Positions 31,571 to 42,167 of a DNA stretch of 64,000 nt are shown here, piece by piece. Both the position numbers and the translations under genes were made by a program. How positions within the stretch are numbered: the first letter of the stretch is position 1; each line of letters opens with the position of its first letter. Source of the stretch: ZC4RG29 sp035304385 (GTDB taxonomy: Bacteria; Bacteroidota; Bacteroidia; Cytophagales; Cyclobacteriaceae); the NCBI GenBank assembly GCA_035304385.1, contig DATGQD010000046.1, positions 1-64,000 on the forward strand. Direction: 5' to 3'. Below the pieces are notes generated by a model. It worked only from the letters and a program-made list of their open reading frames with translations. It searched no databases and was not told the DNA's origin.

Positions 31571-33355
31571 CTACATTCTTTCGGGCACATCAATGCCGAG
31601 CAAGTGCATGGCGGTGCGGATTGTACGCCCCACTGCCTCAGAAAGCGCTACCCGGAAACGTACCCGCGCGGTATCTGCTTCGGAAAGCACGGGAATCGAC
31701 TGATAGAACTGGTTATACGATTTAGCCAGCTCGTATACGTAGTTGGCAACGATCGCAGGGGAGTACGTCGCCCCGGCTTCCCGCACCTTTTCCGGAAAGC
31801 TGCTCAACACTATGACGACATCGCGTTCGGCTGCTTCCAGCGTGGGGTTTTCGAGGCCTTCGACGGCCCCCTTAATACCCGCGGCCTCCGCCTTACGGAG
31901 CAGCGCACGGATTCGTGCATGGGTATATTGGATAAACGGTCCGGTGAACCCCTGCAATTGAATCGACTCGTTAGGGTTGAACAGCATCCGCTTTTTCGGA
32001 TCGACCTTGAGCAGGAAGAACTTCAGTGCGCCCAGCCCGATCATACGATAAAGTGCCCGGGCTTCTTCGTTGCTCATCTCTTCAACCTTACCCAGCTCAC
32101 GGGTTTGCTTCTCGGCTTCGTCGACCATCTCCGCGATCAGGTCGTCGGCATCGACTACCGTTCCTTCCCTTGACTTCATCTTGCCTGAAGGAAGATCGAC
32201 CATTCCATACGAAAGGTGGTAACAGCGGTGCGCCCAATCGTATCCAAGTTTAGCAAGAATCAGGAACAACACCTTGAAGTGATATTCCTGTTCGTTGCCG
32301 ACGGTATATATCTGACCTACGATGTTAGGAAAGTCGTTGAAGCGCAGTACAGCCGTGCCGATGTCCTGGGTCATATATACAGACGTGCCATCGGCACGAA
32401 GGAGTACCTTTTCGTCGAGTCCCTCCTCGCGCAAGTCCACCCAGACGGAACCATCGTCCTTACGAAAAAAGATTCCCTCTTCAAGGCCTTTGAGCACGAT
32501 TTCCCTACCGAGGAGATACGTTTGCGATTCGTAGTAGAGTTTGTCGAAGGAGACACCCATAGCACGGTAGGTGACATCGAAACCATCGTACACCCAACCG
32601 TTCATTTTCTCCCACAAGGCAACGGTTTCAGGATCTTTATCCTCCCATTTACGGAGCATCTCGGAAGCCAACTGCATGATAGGCGCCTCCTTCTCCGCTT
32701 GCTCCTCTGGCACGCCCTTTTCGATCAACGCCGTCACCTGTGCACGGTATGCCTTGTCGAACATGACGTAGTAATTACCCACCAGGTGATCGCCCTTGAT
32801 GTTTGCGCTTTCGGGTGTCTCGCCCTCGCCGTAGAGCGTCCATGCCGCCATCGACTTACAAATATGGATACCGCGGTCGTTAATGATCTGCACCTTGTGG
32901 ACCTTGTACCCATTGGCTGTCAGCACTTCGCTTACACTCCATCCCAGGAAGTTGTTGCGCAGGTGCCCGAGGTGAAGCGGTTTGTTGGTGTTGGGTGACG
33001 AAAACTCCACCATAATCTCCTCCCCTGTCGGAGGCTGAATACCGTAGTCAGCCTGGCCATAAATGGATTGCAGCGTCTCGATCCAGGCATGATCGTGTAG
33101 TATGAGGTTTAGGAAACCTTTGACCACCTGATAACGCGCGACAAGACGAGAATGGGCGACCAGGTATTCTCCAATAGTTGTTGCCGTCTCCGCGGGATTT
33201 TTGCCGCTGAGGCGGGACAACGGAAAACACACCAGGGTATGAGACCCTTCAAACTCAGGGTTGGTCGGTTGGAGTTGAATCGACTCCGGCGCTTTGCCGA
33301 AAAGGGCTGTAATAGCCTGTTCTATTTCACCACGTAGAAGGGAGTCCAGGTTCAT
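31571..33355 (-). CDS. argS: Arginyl-tRNA synthetase
   Basis: This 594-residue class I synthetase charges tRNA-Arg. The N-terminal Add1-like domain is followed by the HIGH-type motif PLHLGHLRNNFLGWS near residue 120, a KMSKS-like GKMKSREGTVVDADD around residue 390, and a helical anticodon-binding domain ending in LLGIDVPERM. The length is standard. The deoxyhypusine-synthase-like gene lies 30 bases upstream on the same strand, so the two may be co-transcribed; the neighbourhood is rich in arginine metabolism genes. Confidence 0.98.
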   Translation of the reverse strand: MNLDSLLRGEIEQAITALFGKAPESIQLQPTNPEFEGSHTLVCFPLSRLSGKNPAETATTIGEYLVAHSRLVARYQVVKGFLNLILHDHAWIETLQSIYGQADYGIQPPTGEEIMVEFSSPNTNKPLHLGHLRNNFLGWSVSEVLTANGYKVHKVQIINDRGIHICKSMAAWTLYGEGETPESANIKGDHLVGNYYVMFDKAYRAQVTALIEKGVPEEQAEKEAPIMQLASEMLRKWEDKDPETVALWEKMNGWVYDGFDVTYRAMGVSFDKLYYESQTYLLGREIVLKGLEEGIFFRKDDGSVWVDLREEGLDEKVLLRADGTSVYMTQDIGTAVLRFNDFPNIVGQIYTVGNEQEYHFKVLFLILAKLGYDWAHRCYHLSYGMVDLPSGKMKSREGTVVDADDLIAEMVDEAEKQTRELGKVEEMSNEEARALYRMIGLGALKFFLLKVDPKKRMLFNPNESIQLQGFTGPFIQYTHARIRALLRKAEAAGIKGAVEGLENPTLEAAERDVVIVLSSFPEKVREAGATYSPAIVANYVYELAKSYNQFYQSIPVLSEADTARVRFRVALSEAVGRTIRTAMHLLGIDVPERM

Positions 33356-33385
33356 TGTATGATTTGAAGTACGGCCCTTGTAAGC

Positions 33386-34363
<978 letters not shown>

Positions 34364-34533
34364 TTTTTGTAGAACAAGCTTTGATCCGTGCGCGAAATTA
34401 GGAAATATGGCGATAGGAAGTAAGGAAATAGGGAAATACGCACCCCCGCAAATCCTTGTAATACCGGCGACACAGGCAGCTTCGTCGCCCCGCTGGCTGG
34501 CGCACGTCAGGCGAGATGCACATGCGCGGTCAG

Positions 34534-34983
34534 TCAGACCGGCACATCAACCTTTTTCAACGATGCTGAGTTGACGCAATACCGCAACCCGGTTGGCGGA
34601 GGTCCGTCAGGGAACACATGTCCCAGGTGCGCATCGCAAATATTGCACATCACTTCCACGCGATGCATACCGTAGCTTCGGTCTTCGTGGTAGCGGATGA
34701 CATTCCCGGTGACAGGCTGGGTGAAACTGGGCCATCCCGTTCCGGATTCAAACTTCGTTTGCGAGTCGAACAGCAGCGTACCGCAACACACGCACGCATA
34801 GCGTCCGGGCTCATGTGTCTCGCAGTACTCGCCGGTGAAAGGTCGCTCGGTGCCTTTTCCCCGTGTGATGTGATATACATCCGGAGGAAGCAGGCTGCGC
34901 CATTCTTCTTCGGACTTAATTACTCTCTTGTCGGGTTCAGGACTTCCCTCCTTCGCATATCGAAGCACATCACGCCATGTCAT
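34534..34983 (-). CDS. msrB: Peptide-methionine (R)-S-oxide reductase
   Basis: This 149-residue enzyme repairs oxidised methionine (R-sulfoxide). The catalytic Cys lies in LRYCVNSASLKF-type context (here LRYCVNSASLKK, near the C-terminus), the two zinc CxxC pairs are CVCCGTLLF and CNICDAHLGHVF, and FESGTGWPSF and GMHRVEVMC are conserved blocks. No signal peptide is seen, so it is cytoplasmic. It lies 20 bases downstream of the arginase-family gene on the same strand and is probably co-transcribed with it. Confidence 0.96.
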   Translation of the reverse strand: MTWRDVLRYAKEGSPEPDKRVIKSEEEWRSLLPPDVYHITRGKGTERPFTGEYCETHEPGRYACVCCGTLLFDSQTKFESGTGWPSFTQPVTGNVIRYHEDRSYGMHRVEVMCNICDAHLGHVFPDGPPPTGLRYCVNSASLKKVDVPV

Positions 34984-35003
34984 ATATCAACAGTTTAGAT
35001 CCG

Positions 35004-35966
35004 TCATTCGGCTACTACGGGCCTGTTGACGATGGAGTGCGCTGTTGCTTCCATGATTTCGAAGGCGCTTTCGGCCATTCGATTTTCGGTGTCGAGTGTC
35101 GGGTTGATCTCCACGATCTCCCAGGCGCATACCCGGGGGTCGCGCGCCAGGGCGGCGCTGAGCGCTTTCGCCTCGTCCACTGTAAGTCCGTTCGGCACGG
35201 GCGTACCGGTGCCGGCGGATACCCGGCTGTCGATAGCGTCGACGTCCAGCGAGATGTAGATCAGCTCGCAGTGCGACAACATTTCCAGCGCACGCTGGGC
35301 CATCACCACAGGTCCCAGCTTCTTAACCTCTTCGGTCTCGATAAAGTTTATATTGTATTTGTTAACCAGATAGTTTTCCGGTTTTTCCAGGTCGCGCACG
35401 GCCACGTAGACAATGTCCTCAGGCATAAGTTTAGGGCCCGGGATGCCCACGTTTTTAATTTGTTCCCAGTATTCCATCGTTTCGCCTCGGGGATCGTTCA
35501 CCTTACATTCGAGGTTGTCGATGCCGCAGGCCATCGCGAGTGGCATTCCGTGCATGTTACCTGTCTGGGTGGTGTAGGGCGTATGGATGTCGGCGTGTGC
35601 GTCGATCCAGATTACGCCGAGACGCTTTTTAGGGTAGGCCTTGCAGATGCCGGCGATCGTCCCGTAGGCCGTACTATGGTCGCCGGCGATCACCAGGGGG
35701 AAATAATCGTCCAGAATAGTCTCATATACTTCGAGGCAAACGCGCTCTTCCATGACGAGTACGCCATCGATGAATTTGGCATAAGCGTGTCGCGCGCCAT
35801 CGTAGAGCAACTCATTTACGTCTTCTACCTCAACAAGCTCATACTGTTTAAAGAAGTCGGAGTTAAAGTCCAGGCTCGCAATTTTCAAGGCTTCCACCCC
35901 CAGGCTGGCGCCCCGCGTACCTGCACCGATCTCGGACTTGACAGAAATTATCTTCAGTTCTTTCAT
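35004..35966 (-). CDS. Arginase/agmatinase family ureohydrolase
   Basis: This 320-residue binuclear manganese enzyme removes urea from arginine or agmatine. Metal ligands are visible in AGDHSTAYG (His), IWIDAHADIHTP (Asp, His, Asp) and ISLDVDAIDSRVSAGTGTP (two Asp). The NMHGMPLAMACG loop resembles arginases. The divergent arginine decarboxylase gene 265 bases away favours a polyamine role, either agmatine to putrescine or arginine to ornithine; the sequence alone does not settle which. msrB follows in the same unit. Confidence 0.9.
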   Translation of the reverse strand: MKELKIISVKSEIGAGTRGASLGVEALKIASLDFNSDFFKQYELVEVEDVNELLYDGARHAYAKFIDGVLVMEERVCLEVYETILDDYFPLVIAGDHSTAYGTIAGICKAYPKKRLGVIWIDAHADIHTPYTTQTGNMHGMPLAMACGIDNLECKVNDPRGETMEYWEQIKNVGIPGPKLMPEDIVYVAVRDLEKPENYLVNKYNINFIETEEVKKLGPVVMAQRALEMLSHCELIYISLDVDAIDSRVSAGTGTPVPNGLTVDEAKALSAALARDPRVCAWEIVEINPTLDTENRMAESAFEIMEATAHSIVNRPVVAE

Positions 35967-36096
35967 ACATTGCTACTAAGTGTCAAAACGAAAGGACAAT
36001 GGCTTGAGTTCGGGTTGATTGACAACCGGCCTCCGGGAGCAAGAGGTTAAGAATAGGCCCGTGAAAGGTTCATTGCCATTTGTACCGACGCCTTTT

Positions 36097-36151
36097 AGGG
36101 AGTATTGCAAAGATGGCAAATTTATCCCAATATTGCACTCCCTTTTGGGAG
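36097..36151 (+). promoter_or_regulatory. Possible alternative hairpins in the arginine decarboxylase leader
   Basis: CTCCC (36138-36142) pairs with GGGAG (36147-36151) around a TTTT loop. The same CTCCCT (36138-36143) can instead pair with AGGGAG at 36097-36102, enclosing the repeated TATTGCA. Mutually exclusive pairing is the layout of an attenuator, but the stems are short and there is no T-run. The rest of the 265-base gap shows nothing clear. Confidence 0.3.
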
Positions 36152-36231
36152 GGGCGTTTGTGCGATGGTTCAGCAACTCAACCGGCCGGGGCGTTGTTAC
36201 CTAGTCGACTTAAACGAATTCCTGGCATCAC

Positions 36232-37647
36232 ATGAAGAGTTACCGTGAGCTGATTGAGCAGACCTTTGAATTCCCTCAGAAGGAGTTCAAGCTTCGGGAT
36301 CACGAGTTGTTATTCAATGACGTGCCGCTGATGGACATTATCCGCCAGTACGGTACGCCGCTGAAGCTCACCTACCTTCCCCGCATCAGCGAAAACATCC
36401 GCTTTGTACAGGCCACGTTCAACAACGCGTTGGAACGGTTCCGTTATAACGGAACGTACACCTACGCGTACTGTACCAAGTCTTCCCACTTCTCCTTCGT
36501 ACTCGAGGAAGCGCTACGCAACGATGTCCACATAGAGACATCGTCCGCATTTGACATACGCATCATCCGCAGCCTGGTGGAAAAGGGACGCATCGCGAAA
36601 GACACCTATATCCTCTGCAACGGCTTTAAAATGCCGCTGTACACCCAGTACATCACGGAGCTCATCAACGAAGGCTTCCACAACTGCATACCGATCCTCG
36701 ACAAGATGGGAGAATTCGATGTCTACGAACGGGATGTAAAGGGCAGTTACAAGGTAGGAATACGCGTGGCTGCCGATGAGGAACCGAAGTTTGAATTTTA
36801 TACCTCCCGCCTGGGCATCCGGTATAGCGACATCACGCCGTTCTACAAAGAACGAATCGCCACCAGCAATAAGGCCGAACTCCGGATGCTGCATTTCTTT
36901 ATCAACACCGGCATCAAGGACACTGCCTATTACTGGAGCGAGCTGAGCCGTTTTATCTTCAAGTACTGTGAGCTGAAAAAGATCTGCGATACGCTGGACT
37001 CCATCGACATCGGCGGAGGATTTCCGATCAAGACGTCGCTGACATTCCACTACGACTACAAATACATGATCGAGCAGATCGTCGAGAACATCAAGTGGAT
37101 CTGCGATAAGAACAATGTGCCGGTTCCGAATATTTTCACGGAATTCGGCAGCTACACCGTTGGCGAAAGTGGCGCGCTCCTGTACCAGGTCATCGACCAG
37201 AAGCTGCAGAACGACAAGGAGCTGTGGTACATGATCGACGGATCATTCATCACACACCTTCCCGACTCCTGGGGCCTCAACCAAAAGTATGTGTTGCTGG
37301 CGATCAATAAGTGGGACGACCCCTATCACAAAGTCAATATGGGGGGGTTGACATGCGACAGCATGGACTACTATAACTCAGAAGCCCACACCGGCGAGGT
37401 CTTTCTTCCCATGATTAACGACGAAGAGCCGCTGTACATAGGCTTTTTCCATACCGGCGCCTACCAGGAATCCCTCGGCGGCTACGGCGGCATCCAGCAT
37501 TGCCTTATCCCGGCGCCCAAGCACGTTCTGATCAATCGCAACGAAGACGGCGAGGTCGTTACCGAACTCTTTGCCCCCGAACAAAGCGCTGAAAGCATGC
37601 TTCAAGTGCTCGGTTACAGCGAGAAGGAACGCTGCGGCGGGTCCTGA
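36232..37647 (+). CDS. speA: Biosynthetic arginine decarboxylase (short Bacteroidota type)
   Basis: This 471-residue fold-III PLP decarboxylase converts arginine to agmatine. The PLP lysine is Lys83 in YTYAYCTKSSHFSFV; the phosphate-binding Gly-rich block is SIDIGGGFPIKTSLTF; the catalytic Cys/substrate region near GLTCDSMDYY and the FHTGAYQESLGGYGG segment fit. The enzyme lacks the extra C-terminal domain of the long E. coli SpeA, matching the shorter form common in Bacteroidota. It is divergent from the arginase-family gene and about 1.9 kb from the deoxyhypusine-synthase-like gene, forming a compact arginine-to-polyamine region. Some related enzymes decarboxylate other basic amino acids, so the substrate is inferred. 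Confidence 0.88.
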   Translation: MKSYRELIEQTFEFPQKEFKLRDHELLFNDVPLMDIIRQYGTPLKLTYLPRISENIRFVQATFNNALERFRYNGTYTYAYCTKSSHFSFVLEEALRNDVHIETSSAFDIRIIRSLVEKGRIAKDTYILCNGFKMPLYTQYITELINEGFHNCIPILDKMGEFDVYERDVKGSYKVGIRVAADEEPKFEFYTSRLGIRYSDITPFYKERIATSNKAELRMLHFFINTGIKDTAYYWSELSRFIFKYCELKKICDTLDSIDIGGGFPIKTSLTFHYDYKYMIEQIVENIKWICDKNNVPVPNIFTEFGSYTVGESGALLYQVIDQKLQNDKELWYMIDGSFITHLPDSWGLNQKYVLLAINKWDDPYHKVNMGGLTCDSMDYYNSEAHTGEVFLPMINDEEPLYIGFFHTGAYQESLGGYGGIQHCLIPAPKHVLINRNEDGEVVTELFAPEQSAESMLQVLGYSEKERCGGS

Positions 37648-37863
37648 TCCGATACGCTTTCCGCTACCTGCGACGCCGCACCCGCGCCGGGGCCGGATTT
37701 TGTGCGAAAACCCTTCACCTTTCGGGCGAATTGCGCTAAATTCATTCTCAATCCCGCCCTGACTGCACCGAACGAGACCACCTATGAAGTGTCCGTATCG
37801 CATGTCCGCCCCTTACCAGAGCCCATGCCACGGACGGTATTGTCCAACCTAAAACATACCATC

Positions 37864-39990
37864 ATGAAAGTCTACGATGATAAGCACATTAAAAACATTG
37901 TCCTGCTGGGGGCGCCCAAAACCGGCAAAACGCTTCTTGCCGAGGACATGATTTACGAAGCCGGGATCATACACCGCAGAGGTACAATTGAAGGCAAGAA
38001 TACTGTATCCGACTACCATGAAATCGAGCAGGAACGGGGAAACTCGGTTTTCGCCACCCCGTTGCATACAGAATGGCGCGACTACAAGATCAACATTATT
38101 GACACACCGGGCTTTGACGACTTTGCCGGAGAGATGATCTCCTCCATCCGCGTGTCCGACACCTGTGTCATGGTCATCAATGCCCAACACGGTGTGGAAG
38201 TCGGCACCGAACTGGTCTGGAACTATATCGAGGAATTCAAAAAGCCGGTGATCTTCGCCATCAACCAGCTCGACCATCCGAAATCTTCCTACGACAACGC
38301 GCTTAACTCGCTGCGCGATCGCTTTGGGGCCGCCATTACACAAGTGCAGTACCCGGTGAACCAGGGAGAAGGCTTCGACAGCATAGTAGACTTGCTGAAA
38401 ATGGTGATGTACAAATTTCCACCTGAAGGCGGCAAGCCGCAAAAACTTCCTATACCGCCATCGGAGATCGAAGAAGCTACCATGCTGCACAACGAGTTGG
38501 TCGAAAAGGCTGCGGAAAATGACGAACAGCTCATGGAGAAATACTTTGAAAAGGGGACGCTCGACGAAGATGAAATGCGGCAGGGACTTAAGCTGGGGAT
38601 GATCAACCGCGATGTGTTCCCCGTATTCTGTATGTCGGCCAAGAAAAATATGGGCAGCGGCCGGATGATGGGCTTCATCGACAACGTAGCGCCCGCGCCG
38701 CACGAAGCCCGTCCCGAGGTTACCGTAGAAGGAAAGGAAATCCCGTTCGATCCAACGCAGCCCACAGTGCTATTCGTTTTCAAGTCGCATCTCGAACCCA
38801 ACCTCGGCAAACTCTCCTACTTCAAGGTGATCTCCGGCGAGGTTACCTCAAGCGCCGAACTTATCAACAGCCAGACCGGCGCGGTAGAGCGGTTCCACCA
38901 GCTGTTCATAATGGACGGCAAGAACAGGAACGCTGTGGACAAACTTGTAGCCGGCGACATTGGCGCTACGGTAAAGCTTAAAGATACCTACACGAACCAG
39001 ACCCTTCATGCCCGCGGCTTTGATGTCGCCATTGAACCGATCGCATTTCCCGAACCCCGGATACGCACCGCGATCATCGCACACAGCAAGAACGACGACG
39101 AGAAAATCGGCGAGGTGCTCGCCAAAATTCACCAGGAAGATCCAACCCTGAGCGTGCAATACGCCCGGGAACTCAAACAACTCATCCTCAGCGGTCAGGG
39201 AGAGCAACACCTTTCCGTTTGCAAGTGGTATCTCGACAACGTGTACAAGATCGGAGCGGACTTTGTCTCGCCCCGTATCTCATATCGCGAAACCATACGC
39301 AAGCCGGCGACCTCATCGTACCGTCACAAAAAGCAGTCGGGCGGCGCGGGACAGTTTGCCGAAGTGCATATGCGGGTCGAGCCGTATATGAAAGGAATGC
39401 CTGAACCCACCGGGGTGGCGATCCGGGGTAAAGAAGAAATCGATCTGGACTGGGGTGGAAAACTGGTGTTTTACAATTGCATCGTCGGCGGCGTTATCGA
39501 TCAACGCTTCATCCCCTCCATCCTGAAGGGCGTCATGGAAAAAATGGAAGAGGGGCCCATTACGGGTTCTTATGTACGGGATGTGCGCGTGATTGTATTC
39601 GATGGAAAGATGCACGCGGTCGACTCCAACGATATTTCCTTTAAGATCGCAGGCATGATGGCCTTCCGCGATGCGTTTATGAAAGCGGAACCCCAGCTAC
39701 TGGAGCCCATCTACGACGTCGAGATCAGCGTGCCGGAAGATACGCTGGGCGACGTCATGGCGGACCTGCAAACACGCCGGTCGATTATTCTGGGCATGGA
39801 CTCGCGCGGGTCGGTTCAGATCATCAAGGCACGAACTCCTTTAGCCGAGTTGGATCGCTACACCACTACGCTCCGTTCGCTCTCGCAGGGCCGGGCTTCG
39901 TTCCGCCAGAAGTTCGCTGAATTTTCCCCCATTTCGTTCGACCTCCAGCAAAAACTCGCCCGCGAGTTTCACGAGGTGGAAATGGCATAA
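37864..39990 (+). CDS. Elongation factor G-like GTPase
   Basis: This 708-residue translational GTPase with the five-domain EF-G layout starts at ATG 37864 (upstream in-frame codons are not conserved). G1 is GAPKTGKT (residues 16-23), G2 contains the conserved Thr-poor NTVSDYHEIEQERGNSV switch region, G3 is DTPGFDDF, and G4 is NQLD rather than the canonical NKxD. Domain IV/V blocks such as SYRETIRKPA, KQSGGAGQFAEVHMR and DTLGDVMADLQTRR follow. It belongs to a Bacteroidota paralogue group distinct from the main EF-G; whether it acts in elongation, recycling or another step is unknown. No ribosomal protein genes are adjacent. Confidence 0.92.
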   Translation: MKVYDDKHIKNIVLLGAPKTGKTLLAEDMIYEAGIIHRRGTIEGKNTVSDYHEIEQERGNSVFATPLHTEWRDYKINIIDTPGFDDFAGEMISSIRVSDTCVMVINAQHGVEVGTELVWNYIEEFKKPVIFAINQLDHPKSSYDNALNSLRDRFGAAITQVQYPVNQGEGFDSIVDLLKMVMYKFPPEGGKPQKLPIPPSEIEEATMLHNELVEKAAENDEQLMEKYFEKGTLDEDEMRQGLKLGMINRDVFPVFCMSAKKNMGSGRMMGFIDNVAPAPHEARPEVTVEGKEIPFDPTQPTVLFVFKSHLEPNLGKLSYFKVISGEVTSSAELINSQTGAVERFHQLFIMDGKNRNAVDKLVAGDIGATVKLKDTYTNQTLHARGFDVAIEPIAFPEPRIRTAIIAHSKNDDEKIGEVLAKIHQEDPTLSVQYARELKQLILSGQGEQHLSVCKWYLDNVYKIGADFVSPRISYRETIRKPATSSYRHKKQSGGAGQFAEVHMRVEPYMKGMPEPTGVAIRGKEEIDLDWGGKLVFYNCIVGGVIDQRFIPSILKGVMEKMEEGPITGSYVRDVRVIVFDGKMHAVDSNDISFKIAGMMAFRDAFMKAEPQLLEPIYDVEISVPEDTLGDVMADLQTRRSIILGMDSRGSVQIIKARTPLAELDRYTTTLRSLSQGRASFRQKFAEFSPISFDLQQKLAREFHEVEMA

Positions 39991-40095
39991 AAGCCCATTT
40001 CCGGTGGGAAAAATGCGTATTCTGATGCAGTGTGTGAAAACACGCCGGCACCTCGCTATACCCGGAAATTCCCGGGGCAAGGGCAGCGAAATCGA

Positions 40096-40125
40096 TTGCT
40101 AAAACCACGACATTTCATAGATTTG
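40096..40125 (+). promoter_or_regulatory. Bacteroidota-type promoter of the mannosyltransferase gene
   Basis: TTG (40096-40098) and TAGATTTG (40118-40125) are spaced by 19 bases, matching the -33/-7 layout of the phylum. The predicted start site lies about 10 bases before the ATG at 40143. This is the best-formed promoter in the window. Confidence 0.6.
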
Positions 40126-40142
40126 TCGTCCGCCCCGTCCCT

Positions 40143-40895
40143 ATGAGCAACGCTATCGTCATAATCCCTACCTACAACGAGCGTGACAATATCGTAGCTA
40201 TCGTGGATGCCGTTTTTTCGCAGCCCAAGGACTTCGATATCCTGGTGATCGACGACGGTTCGCCAGACGGCACAGGAGCGTTGGTGAAGAAGATGCAGGC
40301 CGACTACAACACGGCCGAGCACACCCGCCTTCACCTGATCGAACGCAAGGGGAAAATGGGGCTCGGCACCGCCTATCTGATGGGTTTCCAATACGCGATC
40401 GACCGGGGCTACGACTACATCCTTGAAATGGATGCAGACTTCTCCCACGATCCCAAAGACCTTCCCGCACTGTACCTCCAGTGCGCCGAATTCGGGTACG
40501 ATGTCGCGATCGGTTCGCGGTATGCCACCGGCGTCAATGTGGTGAACTGGCCCATCGGCAGGGTGCTGCTGTCGTATTTTGCCAGCACATACGTGAGGCT
40601 GATTACCGGTATGCCCATACGCGACACGACGGCAGGGTTCGTATGCTATCGCAAGGAAGTGTTGCAGACGATACCCCTCGACCGCGTTCGTTTTGTAGGC
40701 TACGCCTTTCAGATTGAAATGAAGTTCCTCGCCTGGAAATACGGCTTCCGCCTCTGCGAAGTGCCCATCATCTTTACCGAACGCGTACGCGGCGTTTCCA
40801 AAATGTCGGCCGGCATATTCAAGGAAGCCTTCTTCGGTGTATTGCAGATGACGATCAAAAGCTGGTTTAAGAAGTACATTCCCGCTGTCGAGTAG
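40143..40895 (+). CDS. Polyprenol monophosphomannose synthase (GT2)
   Basis: This 250-residue family 2 glycosyltransferase is similar to dolichol-phosphate mannose synthase; it transfers mannose from GDP-mannose to a lipid carrier at the inner face of the membrane. Motifs are IIPTYNERDNIVAIV, VIDDGSPDGT (nucleotide binding), KMGLGTAYLMGF and LEMDADFSHDP (metal-binding DxD-like). TTAGFVCYRKEVL and GYAFQIEMKF follow. It lacks C-terminal membrane helices, so it is of the soluble DPM1 type. It is convergent with the ABC permease gene. The sugar donor is inferred. Confidence 0.92.
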   Translation: MSNAIVIIPTYNERDNIVAIVDAVFSQPKDFDILVIDDGSPDGTGALVKKMQADYNTAEHTRLHLIERKGKMGLGTAYLMGFQYAIDRGYDYILEMDADFSHDPKDLPALYLQCAEFGYDVAIGSRYATGVNVVNWPIGRVLLSYFASTYVRLITGMPIRDTTAGFVCYRKEVLQTIPLDRVRFVGYAFQIEMKFLAWKYGFRLCEVPIIFTERVRGVSKMSAGIFKEAFFGVLQMTIKSWFKKYIPAVE

Positions 40896-40946
40896 CCTTC
40901 GCGATTCCACGCTGAGCTTGCGAAGCCCTATCACCGCGCTTTACCC

Positions 40947-42167
40947 TCAATCAAATCGTATCGCCTTAATCGGATTGATCCTCGAGATGATCATCGTTGG
41001 GAGCAGCAACACCGCAGTGACGATAACGAACGTAATGAGATTCAAACCGATGACGATATCCCAATGCCAGGAAATCGGGACTTCGCTCATGTAGTAATCC
41101 TGAGCGTTGAGGGTGATGATGCGAAAACGATCCTGAATAAAGCACAGCCCGAGACCGACAAGGTTGCCGAGCAGCAATCCTTTTACGAGCAGGTTAATCC
41201 CACCGTACACAAAGACAGATCGAATGAACCGATCCGATGCACCGACGGCTTTTAGCAAGCCGATCATCTGCGTGCGTTCCATAACCAGGATCAACACAAT
41301 GGAGACCATATTGACGCAGACTACCGTAAGGATAATAACGAGAAGTATATTCACCTGGCGGCTCACCAGGTCCAGCCACTCGAATACCTGAATGAAGCGG
41401 TCTCTTACACGCTCGATGTTCAGATCGTAGTCCAGGTGCTCGGCAATAGCGTACCCGGCGGGGTCAATGTGCGCCACGTCGGCAGCGAAGACCTCAAGTC
41501 CACCACAAATACTATCCGCCCAATCGTTAAGGCGTTGGATAAGTCTGATATCGCCAATCACGTGGTGAGCATCGAAGTATTCCGACAAGTTCGTTTCGTA
41601 AATTCCGGTTACCTTGAGCCTGCGATACCGGGGTGGATCCTGAAAGAAGTGGACGATGAGGTCGTCGCCCACGCCCGCGTGAAGTTTGTCGCTGATGATC
41701 TTGCTGATAACGATCTCATTCGCATATCCCGAGTCGGGAAGGTGGATAAACGAACCTTCCACCATGTTCTCTTCGAACAACTCCTGATCGAAACGTTTCC
41801 CCACACCTTTCAGCAATACGCCGAGCACTTCTTCCTTTGTCTTGATTAATCCCGCCTTGACGGCGAACTCCTGCACATGACGGACATAAGGGAACTCTCC
41901 CGGATTATTAAACAGCGGGATATTGTAATCCATCGGCGCGCCTTCCGGAGAATTATTGGTGGTGAAGCGGGTCACCAACAGGTGACCGCTAAACCCGTAT
42001 ATTTTGTTTTGAACCGTTTCCTGGAAGCCTTTCAAAATGAGAAAGGACACGATAAGCGCGGCAAGGCCGATACCGATACTGATCACGGCGATCTTGTGAA
42101 TAGCCGACGAAAAACCGCGGCGTTGTTCACGACTTATTCTGCGCGCAATGAAATAGGAGAGGTTCAA
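40947..42167 (-). CDS. FtsX/LolE-like ABC transporter permease
   Basis: This 406-residue permease of the MacB/LolC-E type starts with TTG. The N-terminus (FIARRISREQRRGFSSAIHKIAVISIGIGLAALIV) contains the first membrane helix, the periplasmic MacB_PCD domain spans about residues 50-260, and three further helices follow in the C-terminal FtsX domain (LLVIILTVVCVNMVSIVLILV, MIGLLKAVGASDRFIRSVF). The LolC/E family extracts lipoproteins from the inner membrane with LolD; no ATPase gene is adjacent here. The next gene is divergent. Confidence 0.92.
   Translation of the reverse strand: MNLSYFIARRISREQRRGFSSAIHKIAVISIGIGLAALIVSFLILKGFQETVQNKIYGFSGHLLVTRFTTNNSPEGAPMDYNIPLFNNPGEFPYVRHVQEFAVKAGLIKTKEEVLGVLLKGVGKRFDQELFEENMVEGSFIHLPDSGYANEIVISKIISDKLHAGVGDDLIVHFFQDPPRYRRLKVTGIYETNLSEYFDAHHVIGDIRLIQRLNDWADSICGGLEVFAADVAHIDPAGYAIAEHLDYDLNIERVRDRFIQVFEWLDLVSRQVNILLVIILTVVCVNMVSIVLILVMERTQMIGLLKAVGASDRFIRSVFVYGGINLLVKGLLLGNLVGLGLCFIQDRFRIITLNAQDYYMSEVPISWHWDIVIGLNLITFVIVTAVLLLPTMIISRINPIKAIRFD

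Noticed and set aside
37849..38703. Minus-strand open frame opposite the EF-G-like gene
   Set aside because: It mirrors the G-domain coding region and has His/Val-rich composition without motifs.
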